In this document: positions 16,497 to 25,517 of the stretch, one piece after another | Numbering within the stretch: position 1 is the first letter of the stretch | How the letters are laid out: each line of letters starts with the position of its first letter | DNA from: Mesorhizobium sp. ES1-4 | GTDB lineage: Bacteria; Pseudomonadota; Alphaproteobacteria; Rhizobiales; Rhizobiaceae | Direction: 5' to 3' | DNA: 64,000 bases | Assembly: GCF_020164745.1 (NCBI RefSeq) | Contig: NZ_JAIUGV010000013.1 | Coordinates: forward strand, 88,981-152,980 | Notes under the pieces: generated by a model | The model's database searches: none | What the model was told of the DNA's origin: nothing | What the model saw: only the letters and a program-made list of their open reading frames with translations | Position numbers and translations under genes: made by a program

Positions 16497-19172
16497 TTAC
16501 TCATCCTTGCCGCCCAGCGGCGGGCCGACCACCAAAATGGCGGGCTCGGCCGAAAGCAGCTTTTTGGCCGCCGCCTTGACCTGTTTGAGCGTCACCCGAC
16601 CGATGCTGCGGGCGCGACGCTGGTTGTAGTCGACGTCGGCCTTGTGAATCTGCAAATCCAGGAGCCGGTCTGCAATCGAGCGGGTCGAGCCCAGTTGGTC
16701 GATGGCATAGGCGCCGATCAGGTGCTTCTTCGACGCCTTGAGCTCGGCCCCGGTCGGTCCTTGCTGCGCCATCTGCTTTACCACATCTCGCACGATGCTC
16801 AGTGTTTGGGCAGCGCAGTCCGAGCGTGTCTCTGTCGTAACCAGAAGCGAGTCAAGGGTTAGTTCAGAGCTGACGTGATAGGCAAGGCCGCGTTTTTGAC
16901 GTACCTCCTCGTAAAGGCGGGAAGTCAAGTATGAGCCGCCAAGGATGTCGTTCAGCAGCACGGCCGCGTAGAAATCCGGCGCGCTAGGCTTCACGCCAGG
17001 CCAGGCCAACGTCAGCGAAGTCTGCGGCAGGTCGTAGTTCTCCTCCACCAGTTGACCGAGTTTCGGCGCGACATCGTAGACGGGGACGAGGGTTTGTTGC
17101 TCAGGCAAATCACCAAACAGCTGGTCAAGCCTTTCCCTCAACGTGTTCGCGTCAATGTCACCCACCACGGCAATATGGAGCCCGTCGCGAGCGAAAATGG
17201 CCTGGTGGAAGGCGCGGAGGTCGGACGGCGTGATGCCGGGCAGGCTCTCTTTTGTGCCTTCTCCCAGCCTTGAACAAGGATGCGCGCCATAGATCGCGCG
17301 CAGCCATTTGCGCTGAGCGATGGCGTTAGGGTCTCGCTCGCTGCCGACGATGCGGGAGACAATCTCGGCGCGGACGCGATCGATCGGCCCCTGCTCGAAG
17401 CGCGGCGCGTTCAGCGCGAGCCGAAGCAGGCCGAACGCCGCGTCCTGCTTTTTGGAAAGCATGCACATCGATCCGTAGATGTCGTCGCTTTGCGCGTCCA
17501 AACTCATTTCGGCGCCGGCATGGTCGAGCTTCACCTGGAAGGCACCGCTGTCGTAATGGCCAGCGCCTTCGATGAACAGGCCGGCCATCAGTTTGGCCAT
17601 CCCCTCCTTCCCGACCGGGTCCTGCTTGGTGCCGCCCTTGAAGGCAAAGCCGATGTTGACGATTTCCACTGTGTGGTCCTCCACCAGCCAGGCGATGATG
17701 CCCTTTTCGGACTTCACCTCCTGGATGTTCATCGCAGCATGGGGCCGAGCGCCGAGCGTCATCTCTTGATTCTCCGTCTTGGGCAAGAGATAGCCCGTGG
17801 TCGAACGGTCGAACGCGAGATAGCGGGCGGCAACTGCTTTGATTTGCTCGGGGGTAACCTTGCGGATGCGATTCGGCCGTTCCTCGACATCCTTCACGGT
17901 ACCGCCGGTGGCCAGCGTCGAGCCGTAGATGCTGGCGAGCCAGTCCAGGTTGTCTTCCGCAAAGATCATATTGAGCAAATAGTGGTCCTTGGCCTTGCCT
18001 AGTTCCTCGTTGCTGACACCATCCTCGGCAATGCGGGCAACTTCGGCAGCGGCCGCCGCTTCGAGATCAGCCAGCTTGGCATCGCCGCGCGGTGCGCCAT
18101 AGATGGCGAACTTGGTGTCGTCGAGCATAGTGCCCTGGAAATAGACGCGGGCGCTGGAAGCGATACCTTGCTGGACAGCGAGCGCCTGGTAGAGCCGGCC
18201 GCGGTTACCGCCGCCGAGAATTTCGGCCAGCAGGTCGAGCGCTTCGGCCTCGCCCGGCTTGGCGGTGTGGTAGGACGGCACCACCCACTGCGTCGAAAAA
18301 CTGGGCACGCTGACGCGGGCGTCTGAGAGCGTGACGGTGCGCCTGGTGTTCTGCTCGGGCTCAACCGGCCGGATGCGCGGCGGCAGGTCAGGTCCGCGCG
18401 CCACCTTGCCATAGGTCTTTTCGGCCAGCGCCCGCACCGTGTCCGGTTCGACATCGCCGGCCACGATCAGCACGGAGTTGTTGGGCCAGTAGTACTTTTC
18501 ATAGAAGACGGTGGCGTCGACGCGGTTCAGCTGCTCGATCTCCTGCATCCAGCCGATGATCGGGATGCGATAGGGGTGGTTCTGCCACAGCGTCGCGTCG
18601 ATCTCCTCATGGAGAACGTCCTGCGGGTTGGTGTCGGTGCTTGAGCGGCGCTCCTCGATGACCACATCGCGCTCGGTCTTGACGACATCGTCGGTCAGGA
18701 TGAGGTTTCGCATTCGGTCGGCCTCGAAGCTCATCATCAGCTCGAGCGCCGACGGCGCCACTGTCTGATAGAAGGCGGTGTAGTCGGAGGAGGTGAAGGC
18801 GTTGTTGGAGCCGCCGATCTCGAACACTGCGCGGTCGAATTCGCCGCCCGCATGGTTGGTCGTCGCCTTGAACATCAGATGCTCGAAGAAATGGGCGATG
18901 CCGGATTTGCCCGGCGGCTCGTCGGCGCTGCCGATCTTGTACCACACCATGTGGGTGACGATCGGCGCCCGGTGGTTGGGAATGACGACCACCTCCATGC
19001 CGTTGTCGAGCACGAAATCCCTCGCCTTGCCGTCCTCCCATGCGACGGGGATCGGAGCCGGCCCCGCGCCGACCAACTCGGACGCAACGGACGTCCTGCG
19101 AAGCCCATGAGTGCGGGGCTTGCTTGGTAGTTCTGGTAGGGAGAGTGGGGTTATGGGCTGCGTTCCTGGCAA
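16497..19172 (-). CDS. M16-family (insulinase/PqqL-like) zinc peptidase
   Basis: A long protein of 891 residues with two M16 halves. The N-terminal half has the inverted zinc motif HFFEH at residues 94-98 and the distal glutamate in ERDVVIEERR near 171. The C-terminal half is the inactive-type domain with the conserved R/Y-containing LYEEVRQKRGLAYHVSS. Homologues are usually periplasmic. No signal peptide is visible here: the frame opens at TTG 19,172 and the first ~45 residues are atypical, so the native N-terminus may have been replaced. The first in-frame ATG is codon 59, which would leave the M16 fold almost complete. A NifA/sigma-54-type promoter lies 210 bases upstream. Confidence 0.85.
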   Translation of the reverse strand: MPGTQPITPLSLPELPSKPRTHGLRRTSVASELVGAGPAPIPVAWEDGKARDFVLDNGMEVVVIPNHRAPIVTHMVWYKIGSADEPPGKSGIAHFFEHLMFKATTNHAGGEFDRAVFEIGGSNNAFTSSDYTAFYQTVAPSALELMMSFEADRMRNLILTDDVVKTERDVVIEERRSSTDTNPQDVLHEEIDATLWQNHPYRIPIIGWMQEIEQLNRVDATVFYEKYYWPNNSVLIVAGDVEPDTVRALAEKTYGKVARGPDLPPRIRPVEPEQNTRRTVTLSDARVSVPSFSTQWVVPSYHTAKPGEAEALDLLAEILGGGNRGRLYQALAVQQGIASSARVYFQGTMLDDTKFAIYGAPRGDAKLADLEAAAAAEVARIAEDGVSNEELGKAKDHYLLNMIFAEDNLDWLASIYGSTLATGGTVKDVEERPNRIRKVTPEQIKAVAARYLAFDRSTTGYLLPKTENQEMTLGARPHAAMNIQEVKSEKGIIAWLVEDHTVEIVNIGFAFKGGTKQDPVGKEGMAKLMAGLFIEGAGHYDSGAFQVKLDHAGAEMSLDAQSDDIYGSMCMLSKKQDAAFGLLRLALNAPRFEQGPIDRVRAEIVSRIVGSERDPNAIAQRKWLRAIYGAHPCSRLGEGTKESLPGITPSDLRAFHQAIFARDGLHIAVVGDIDANTLRERLDQLFGDLPEQQTLVPVYDVAPKLGQLVEENYDLPQTSLTLAWPGVKPSAPDFYAAVLLNDILGGSYLTSRLYEEVRQKRGLAYHVSSELTLDSLLVTTETRSDCAAQTLSIVRDVVKQMAQQGPTGAELKASKKHLIGAYAIDQLGSTRSIADRLLDLQIHKADVDYNQRRARSIGRVTLKQVKAAAKKLLSAEPAILVVGPPLGGKDE

Positions 19173-19381
19173 AGTGATCTGTTCCTCATTTTGAAGGATC
19201 TATGTCTCCCGAACGCCTATTGGGAGAAAGTGGATCGGCACGCGACGCCGAGCCACATGAGCCGTCAGCGTGTTGCTGGGCCTGACGCGAGCCTCATCTT
19301 TGGATGCGTCCGGGAAACTTTCGGCATGGTGAGGCCATGGGAAGTCTGCTCGTTATCCATTGGGTGTTTGCGGATACCTGA

Positions 19382-19396
19382 GCATGCCCCGTGCCA
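19382..19396 (-). promoter_or_regulatory. Sigma-54 (-24/-12) promoter of the M16/ALDH genes
   Basis: On the minus strand it reads TTGGCACGGGGCATGCT: perfect TTGGCACG at -24 and a correctly spaced GC at -12. The predicted start near 19,370 gives a ~200-base leader to the peptidase gene. Confidence 0.65.
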
Positions 19397-19456
19397 AGTA
19401 AGAAAGCCCCGATTCGCAAGGTTTGATCCAACCTTGATACTTGCGATATCCGACAT

Positions 19457-19472
19457 TGTCGGGCATCCGACA
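19457..19472. promoter_or_regulatory. NifA upstream activator site
   Basis: TGTCGGGCATCCGACA is a perfect and largely palindromic TGT-N10-ACA site, about 70 bases upstream of the -24 element. Confidence 0.7.
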
Positions 19473-21026
19473 GAAAGCGCCTTTCGCCGGCGCGCCGGCT
19501 ATGACGCTCGCCTCCTCCGGCGTGACGACGATCCTTTGGCGGGCGCCGCGCACACCGATCTGCCCGCCTATCAGCACCGCGACATCGAAGGACAGCGCGA
19601 TCGTGACTGGATGGGTCTTACGCAAACATGCAGCAGTGCCACCGCGATCAGGACTTCATCCGCCCCACAAAGACCCGAGCGCGAGGGACGACGTGTAAGG
19701 CAACATGTCATCCTCGATAATGATGCCGCGCATAAAGAGGTAAGGTCCCTCGTCGTACCGGCGAGCCCCTTCGCTGGGTCTCGCGAGGGTCTGGTTTGCG
19801 AACGTCGACCGACAGCATCACGGCATGGGCGGCCCCATCGGTAGGCAAGCATTGACCGTGCCATCAGCGTTGAGGCAGCGCAGAGCCCAATTTCCCGGTG
19901 CCAGCCGGTACGTTGGAGCTTCAACTGTGGCCAGCCAAGCGGGCCGAGGCCGTGAAACTCCTGATACCCTGGACCGTCCGGATTGCAACGCACGACGCCT
20001 TGGTCTCGCGCCAACGTCCATTGACGCTCAGCGAAGCATCATGCGGACGAGCTGGGAAAGCTTGGCCGGGCCGGCGCCTTCCCAGGCGCATGGGACGCGC
20101 GACGACCCATGTGGACCTTGGATTTCACTACGCACTTACGCTGCTTTGGCCTTGTCAGCAGCCTGAGCATAAAGCGTGCTCAGCTTTCAGGGCGAGCCTC
20201 TTTCATGTTGATAGCATCTGTCGTCATTCAGGATCGCCCCATTTTCGCATGCCGCTTGCAGCTTTCAGACTGTTGTCAGCCAGGGCCGCCATAAAGGGTC
20301 TCGTTTAACGCATTCGGGAGGCTTCATCACTCGACCACATTAATTTCGGGCCGTTCGCCGGCGCTCCGAATGGCACTTAACACCAGATCCTCTCCAAACC
20401 CGTGATGATCCAAGAGGAAAACGAAAAATCCCTAAATCATAAAAAAGCACCGATACGGTCGGCTCCAGGCTGATGAAATTGCGGTCTCACTGGCCACGCA
20501 CGATACTTGCGATGGCGATGGCCATTGCAAAGGCCGGTCAAGCACCCAAGACGCTGACAAGCACGCCTCCGACCAAAGCTCGATCGTTGGCAGCCTTTCT
20601 AGCCGTATACTTGGGGCATTTTGGGACGGCGATCCGGACGCCGATTAAAACCTGCCGGTCGTCTAAATGGAATGGTTGGTCCGGGTCCTTACTGGACCTG
20701 CGCCAACCCGATCGGGCCGGCGCACAGGGGCACCCAGACAATTGGACACGTCGCCTTTGCGCGGCGGCTTGCACTTTCTCGGATGGCCTTTTTTCTCCCC
20801 GGGCGAAATCGAGCGAGCGGTGAGGCGGAGCCTTCGATTTTGCCGATCATGTCGTGTCGCTTCGATCGAACTGCTCAGACGATGATAGCGGCATTGATTG
20901 CCGCGGCCGAAATGCGTTGTGTGAAGTACGATTTCTACGCCGTATACATACTGCCGTACAGTTCGCCCTGTCAGCAGCCTTGCCAGCAATCCGCCCTGTG
21001 TCCAACTGTCGTCGAATTCACCGGTG
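19473..21026. other. Degenerate region without recognisable gene
   Basis: Several ORFs of 60-140 codons are present in overlapping frames, but none shows a domain, a signal peptide or a convincing ribosome site. It holds one conserved promoter-like motif (20,262-20,279) shared with the two-component loci further right, suggesting a third, eroded copy of that control region. Confidence 0.4.
20262..20279 (+). promoter_or_regulatory. Degenerate copy of the two-component control motif
   Basis: CTTTCAG and TTGTCAG are spaced 11 bases apart, followed by AAAGGGTCTCGTTTAACG, which parallels AAAGGGGTCGTTAACA at the intact locus (23,104). No gene follows it now. Confidence 0.45.
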
Positions 21027-22355
21027 TCATTGAGGAATTCGTATGATCGCCTCGAAACCATCATTGCGACCGCGGGCGGGCGACGCAAGCTCTAGACTGC
21101 CACCGATCCGCTGGATAACCATGTTAGCGATATGTAGACCAAGGCCTGAGCCCGCAGCAGGAGTAGCACCACGACTAAATCGCTTTGTAAGCCCTTCGAG
21201 GTCGGGGAGGGGCACCACCGGTCCGGCGTTTGCAATAGCGATGGTTCCATCAGTTTGGACGGAAACTGTTGTCGGAACAGTGGGCAGTCCATGTATCAGC
21301 GCATTCTCGATCAGGTTACGAAGGAGGATCCCAAACGCATCGACATCCACTTTGCGCATCAAAGTGGGGCAGCCGTCGACGTTAAGATGCAGGCGTCCGG
21401 CATATTGCGGCTTTTTCCTCAGGTCATCGATTTCCAGCCGAACCGATCGGACAAGATCGATCGCGTGATCCGCCATGCCAACCCCCGATTCGGCTTGAGC
21501 GAGCTGAAGCACTTTTTCGACAAGGCGGCCAAGGCTCGACAGCGCTTGCTCGATGCCGCGCGCACGCATTTTGGCCGACCCATTGGGAAGCTCGGCCACT
21601 AATCTCTGCATCTGAGCGATTGAACCTGCGATCGGCGTGCGCAGTTCATGCGCACTGTTTGCGGCGAACTCGCGTTCGGCCTCGAGAGCCGCCCGCAGAC
21701 GATCGAGAAGCCGATTGACGGATGCCGCGATTGGAGCCAACTCTGCCGGGAAATCGCCCAAGTCCATTGGTGACAGATTGCCGCCGTCGCGCGATCCGAT
21801 CTGCTGTCGCAGTACCTCGATTGGCCGCAGCGAGCGCCGGATCACGATCCACCAAACAGCTAAGCTAAAGGGCAGGAGCACGAGTGTCGGAAGGAAGACA
21901 AAAAGTGCGCCCTTCGCGATTGTGGTACGGCGGCCATCAAGCGGTTCGGCCAACTGATGATACACGCCGTCTTGGATCTCCTCTGTGTAGACGCGGTAAT
22001 CAGCGTTTCGCCAAAAGCCGTTACTCAGGGGAGCATCAGGGAAGGGCTGCTGACCCTCTTCCGGTTCAGAAATAAGCACTACCCCGTACTTATTAATAAC
22101 CTGCTCACGATAGGTCCAGTACTTTTCATAAGTTGGCAAGTGGTTATTGTATTGATCAACGTGTTTTCCATTCAAGACCTTGATCAGCTCTGGTTCTCTG
22201 TACTCTGCGCTCCCCTGGAGCAAGTCATCCGAACTTTCGTTTACATTATTGCAAAAAATGAACGCAGCAATGGTTGGGGCGGCGATCCAAACCAGGAGCG
22301 TTGCCCCGCCTAACCACGATATCAGCTTTCTCGTCATGCTGTTCGAGTTCGTCAT
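21027..22355 (-). CDS. Sensor histidine kinase (QseC/TctE-like)
   Basis: Membrane sensor kinase of 442 residues. There is a transmembrane segment near residues 13-33 and a second near 148-172, enclosing a periplasmic sensor loop of about 115 residues rich in charged and aromatic residues. HAMP-like and dimerisation regions follow, with the H-box ANSAHELRTPIAG, the N-box NLIENALIHG and a G-box GSGLGLHIAN. It overlaps the response regulator stop by 4 bases (22,352-22,355). The signal sensed cannot be read from the sequence. The divergent small secreted protein and the direct-repeat motif between them suggest autoregulation. Confidence 0.88.
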   Translation of the reverse strand: MTNSNSMTRKLISWLGGATLLVWIAAPTIAAFIFCNNVNESSDDLLQGSAEYREPELIKVLNGKHVDQYNNHLPTYEKYWTYREQVINKYGVVLISEPEEGQQPFPDAPLSNGFWRNADYRVYTEEIQDGVYHQLAEPLDGRRTTIAKGALFVFLPTLVLLPFSLAVWWIVIRRSLRPIEVLRQQIGSRDGGNLSPMDLGDFPAELAPIAASVNRLLDRLRAALEAEREFAANSAHELRTPIAGSIAQMQRLVAELPNGSAKMRARGIEQALSSLGRLVEKVLQLAQAESGVGMADHAIDLVRSVRLEIDDLRKKPQYAGRLHLNVDGCPTLMRKVDVDAFGILLRNLIENALIHGLPTVPTTVSVQTDGTIAIANAGPVVPLPDLEGLTKRFSRGATPAAGSGLGLHIANMVIQRIGGSLELASPARGRNDGFEAIIRIPQ

Positions 22356-23011
22356 GTGACCACGAGCCTGTATCCGGAGCCACGCACGGTTGCTATTCTA
22401 TCCCCGCCGATCTTCTTGCGGAGCCGGCTGACATAAACCTCCACTGTGTTGCTCTCGAACTCCGAATTGAATGAATAAAGCGCGTGCTCGATCCTCCCCT
22501 TTGAAACGACCGAACCGGGCCGGCGTAGAAGGCAGTCGAGCACCGCCCATTCGCGTCCAGACAGGTGGACCTCCTGCCCGTCGCGGAAGAGGCGTCGCTC
22601 GGCTGCCTGTATGGAAAGCGTCCCAACCGAAAATTGCGGCTCCGGAAAATGCCCTTGGCGACGTGCCACTGCACGGATGCGTGCCGAGAGTTCCCCCAGA
22701 TCGAACGGCTTGACCAAATAGTCGTCGGCGCCAGCGTTGAGCCCCTCGATGCGATGCGAAATCCGATCGCGGGCTGTCAGAATGATGACCGGCGTTGTAT
22801 CAAGCCCCTTGATCAGCTCCCGCAGATAGTCGATGCCATTGCCGTCCGGCAGGTGAACGTCGAGCAAAATAACGTCGTAGCCGGCCACAGCTGCATGACC
22901 GCGCGCTCCGGACAGGCCCTCGGCCCAGTCGACCGCGTGGCCACCAGCCACCAAATGATCGTGCACAGCACTTCTAAGGTCGTCGTCGTCTTCAATGAGC
23001 AGTATTCGCAT
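22352..23011 (-). CDS. OmpR-family response regulator
   Basis: A 219-residue DNA-binding response regulator. The receiver has the acidic pair in IEDDDDL, the phospho-acceptor in DVILLDVHLPDGNG, the conserved T in ILTAR and the K in LVKPFD. The winged-helix output domain follows (SGREWAVLDCLLRRPGSVVSKGRIEHALYSF...EVYVSRLRKKIG, ending VRGSGYRLVVT). It is PmrA/QseB-like in sequence. It is the first gene of the operon with the sensor kinase. An 11-base direct-repeat motif at 23,104-23,121 lies about 95 bases upstream and is probably its own binding site. A second, broken copy lies at 24,217-24,766. Confidence 0.9.
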   Translation of the reverse strand: MRILLIEDDDDLRSAVHDHLVAGGHAVDWAEGLSGARGHAAVAGYDVILLDVHLPDGNGIDYLRELIKGLDTTPVIILTARDRISHRIEGLNAGADDYLVKPFDLGELSARIRAVARRQGHFPEPQFSVGTLSIQAAERRLFRDGQEVHLSGREWAVLDCLLRRPGSVVSKGRIEHALYSFNSEFESNTVEVYVSRLRKKIGGDRIATVRGSGYRLVVT

Positions 23012-23103
23012 CAGGCTGCCGAGCTCCGGTATGAGGGCAAGGCTCCTGCCTTATTGATCGAAGCTGACAGTAGGCTGAACCGGCGCCAGCGAATATCTGG
23101 GGG

Positions 23104-23121
23104 CTTTCAGGCTGCTGTCAG
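23104..23121. promoter_or_regulatory. 11-base direct repeat, probable response-regulator site
   Basis: CTTTCAG at 23,104-23,110 and CTGTCAG at 23,115-23,121 give an 11-base period, the usual geometry for OmpR/PhoB-type tandem binding. It lies between the divergent regulator gene and the small secreted protein gene and recurs at 24,858 and, degenerately, at 20,262. Confidence 0.6.
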
Positions 23122-23170
23122 CTACAATTGCAAGAAAGGGGTCGTTAACAAAGCCAAACGAAGAGGCCTT

Positions 23171-23668
23171 ATGAAACCCCTCCTGATCTCGGCACTTTTG
23201 CTCAATGTGACCACCGGCGGCTGTACACTGGTTGGCGGGCAATTCGACGTGGCGGTCAACGAATGGCAGCCGCGCCACGCGTCAATGTCCAGGCTTGAAA
23301 CTGACAGGTGTCTTAAATACGAGGGCACCGTAGCGGGTGCCTCCAGTTATCGAACAGTGCCTAGCAGGTCAGAAGTGCACTTTGACCATAGGGGTCGTCC
23401 GTATTTTCGGCGCTCGCGAACAGAGTCGACGGTCAATCGATGCGCCACTGCCAGAGTCTGGAACGGTCAAGTGTTTGTTATCCCCCGTCCGGGCCATATT
23501 CTCTGCCGAGGACCAAGAAGGCCCTATTTTCGGTGCCCACGAACAGAGCCAACGGTCAATCGATGCGCCACTGCCAGGGTCTGGAACGGTCAAGTGTTTG
23601 TGATCCCCTGTCCCGGCCGTGTTCTCTGCCGAACTCGCCCTTGTAGTCGGCACACCAAAGATCGTTAG
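23171..23668 (+). CDS. Small secreted/lipoprotein-like protein with tandem 41-residue repeat
   Basis: Starts MKPLLISALLLNVTTGGCTLVGG, a short signal peptide with a cysteine that could be a lipobox. The middle region is followed by two copies of a 41-residue unit containing VNRCATARVWNGQVFVIP. The second copy arises from a 123-base tandem duplication (23,402-23,647). The last ~10 codons run into IS481-derived DNA, so the native C-terminus is lost. It is divergent from the two-component operon and shares its control motif, so it is probably a regulon member. Its function is unknown. Confidence 0.55.
   Translation: MKPLLISALLLNVTTGGCTLVGGQFDVAVNEWQPRHASMSRLETDRCLKYEGTVAGASSYRTVPSRSEVHFDHRGRPYFRRSRTESTVNRCATARVWNGQVFVIPRPGHILCRGPRRPYFRCPRTEPTVNRCATARVWNGQVFVIPCPGRVLCRTRPCSRHTKDR
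23402..23647 (+). repeat. 123-base in-frame tandem duplication
   Basis: Unit 1 begins at 23,402 and unit 2 at 23,525, both starting TATTTTCGG. The shared core (GTCAATCGATGCGCCACTGC and onward) is almost unchanged, with about a dozen substitutions in all. 123 bases is 41 codons, so the frame is kept. Confidence 0.85.
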
Positions 23669-24160
23669 GGCGACAGCCGTTTGAAAGTGGTGTCCCCGTC
23701 GCCCTGTTGCGCCTGCGCTTGCGGCGCTCGACCATGCCGTGGCGGTCGAGCACGGCATGCACGGCCGAGATCGCGGGCCGGTGCACATCCGGATACAGCC
23801 GGGCCAGCCGCTCGCGTATCTTCGGCGCACCCCATGTCGGCTTGTCTTGCTTGAGGCGCACAATCAGCTTCTCGATTTGAAACGGAAGCTGATTGGCGTG
23901 GCGATAGGGCCGCCGCGATCGGTCCGTCAGCCCTCCAGGCCGCTGTCGTTGTAGCGCGTGAGGATCTTGTAGCCGGTCTTGCGCGAGATATCGAACTCCC
24001 GGCAAAGCACCGCCATCTTCTCGCGTCCAGCAGCCGGGCGACGAACTTCAGCCGCTCTTCCATGACGTTACACTCCTTCCAAGGCACCTTGCTCTCCTTG
24101 CAAAGGGCCGAAAGTGTAACCCATCTATCCGGAATGAACTGTCACCCATCTCTCGGGAAG
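23620..24160 (-). mobile_element. IS481-family transposase relic
   Basis: From 24,063 leftward: MEERLKFVARLLD, a frameshift, then GLTDRSRRPYRHANQLPFQIEKLIVRLKQDKPTWGAPKIRERLARLYP and RRNRATGTPLSNGCRPNDLWCADYKGEF. It is cut there, so only the first catalytic aspartate (CADYKGEF) remains. Terminal-repeat-like TGTAACCCATCTATCCGG and GTCACCCATCTCTCGGG lie at 24,115-24,160. Confidence 0.8.
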
Positions 24161-24216
24161 GAAAGTCATGGCCAAGGCAACTGGAAGCCGAATTTTCTTT
24201 TAGAGTATGAATCAGC

Positions 24217-24766
24217 GCCGTCTGCCGAAAAGCGCGTCCACGATCTTCCCTTTTGAAACGACCGTGCAGGGCTGGGGCAGACGGTAGTCGAGCACCGCCC
24301 ATCCGCGTCAAGTCAGGTAGACCTCCTGCCCGTCGCGGAAGAGGCGTCGCTCGGCTGCCTGTATGGAAAGCGTCCCAACCGAAAATTGCGGCTCCGGAAA
24401 ATGCCCATGGCGACGTGCCACTGCATGGATACGCGCTGAGAGTTCCCCCAGATCGAACGGCTTGACCAAATAGTCGTCGGCTCCAGCGTTGAAGCCCTCG
24501 ATGCGATGCGAAATCCGATCGCAGGCTGTCAGAATGATGACCGGTGCCGATTCAAGTTCCTTGATCAGCTCCCGCAGATAGTCGATCCCATTGCCGTCCG
24601 GCAGGTGAACGTCGAGCAAAATAAGGTCGTAGCCGACCACAGCTGCATAATCGCGCGCTTCGGACAGGTTCTTGGCCCAGTCGACCGCGTGGCCACCAGC
24701 CACCAAATGATCGTGCATAGCACTTCCAAGGTCCTTATCGTCTTCAGTGAGCAGTATTCGCATCAT
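24217..24766 (-). pseudogene. Duplicate response regulator with nonsense mutation
   Basis: About 90% like the regulator at 22,352-23,011 through the receiver domain, with D, T and K sites retained. At codon ~153, GGA has become TGA (QEVYLT then stop, where the intact gene has HLSGREW). The homology continues past the stop (RGWAVLDYRLPQP...KGKIVDAL) and then is lost. The DNA-binding half is therefore not made and the sensor kinase copy is absent. Confidence 0.85.
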
Positions 24767-24857
24767 GCTGCCGAGCTCCGGTATGAGGGCAAGGCTCCCA
24801 TCTTATTGGTCGAAGCTGACAATAGGCTGAACCGGCGGCAGCGAATTATTTGGGGAG

Positions 24858-24875
24858 CTTTCAGGCTGCTGTCAG
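24858..24875. promoter_or_regulatory. Second copy of the 11-base direct repeat
   Basis: CTTTCAG and CTGTCAG with the same 11-base spacing and the same flanks as at 23,104, upstream of both the broken regulator and the short secreted-protein gene at 24,926. Confidence 0.6.
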
Positions 24876-24925
24876 CTACAACTTGCAAGAAAGGGGTCGT
24901 TAACAAAGCCAAACGAAGAGCCCCT

Positions 24926-25351
24926 ATGAAACCCGTCCTGAACTCGGCACTTTTGCTCAATGTGACCCCCGGCGGCTGCATCAGCAAATTGATTTGGGAA
25001 ACAGGCGCGCCGGTTCTAATGACCGACGCAGGCCGAGGTCTGGAGCTGGACCAGCGAACGGCGTCTTCGGTTTTTCAGGCAACAGCCACATGGAAGAATA
25101 TGATTGGCTCGACCATGCGCCGAGCTTTGTCGAACGGATTGGTCGCGGGCGCACTACCACAGATTATGGCAGGTTTACGCCCTGGCCTTGACACCCGGGG
25201 TGATCGTCACCGGCGGAGCCGCGGCGTACTGATCGGATATCTAACGTCGCTGAGTCTCTCGTCGGTGCAGTGGATCTCTCGGCTTAGCCATCATGCAAAA
25301 AACGACGGTTCCGCGACACCACTTTTCAGGTCCGTGACACAGGCTTTGTGA
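24926..25351 (+). pseudogene. Duplicate of the small secreted protein, fused to foreign sequence
   Basis: The first ~18 codons (MKPVLNSALLLNVTPGGC) match the start of the gene at 23,171; the rest is unrelated. In another frame at about 25,070-25,190 the DNA reads GNSHMEEYDWLDHAPSFV, which resembles the conserved block of omptin-type outer-membrane proteases. The region may therefore be a small remnant of such a gene. No complete product is expected. Confidence 0.4.
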
Positions 25352-25517
25352 GCCGATCTGTTGTTCTTACCCCAGGCTAATGGCTGAACAGCTCTGTCGC
25401 CGGCTCGATGCGCCAGATGGCGCGATGTTTTGAACCCTTTCACGAGGCGACGGCAGCAGCCGACCGGCTCTCCTATCGCGGCTCCCGCGATCCACACACC
25501 CAACAAGGGAATCTACC

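Noticed and set aside
22565..23170. Upstream part of a 367-codon plus-strand ORF
   Set aside because: It lies antisense to the response regulator; only the part from ATG 23,171 with a signal peptide is credible.
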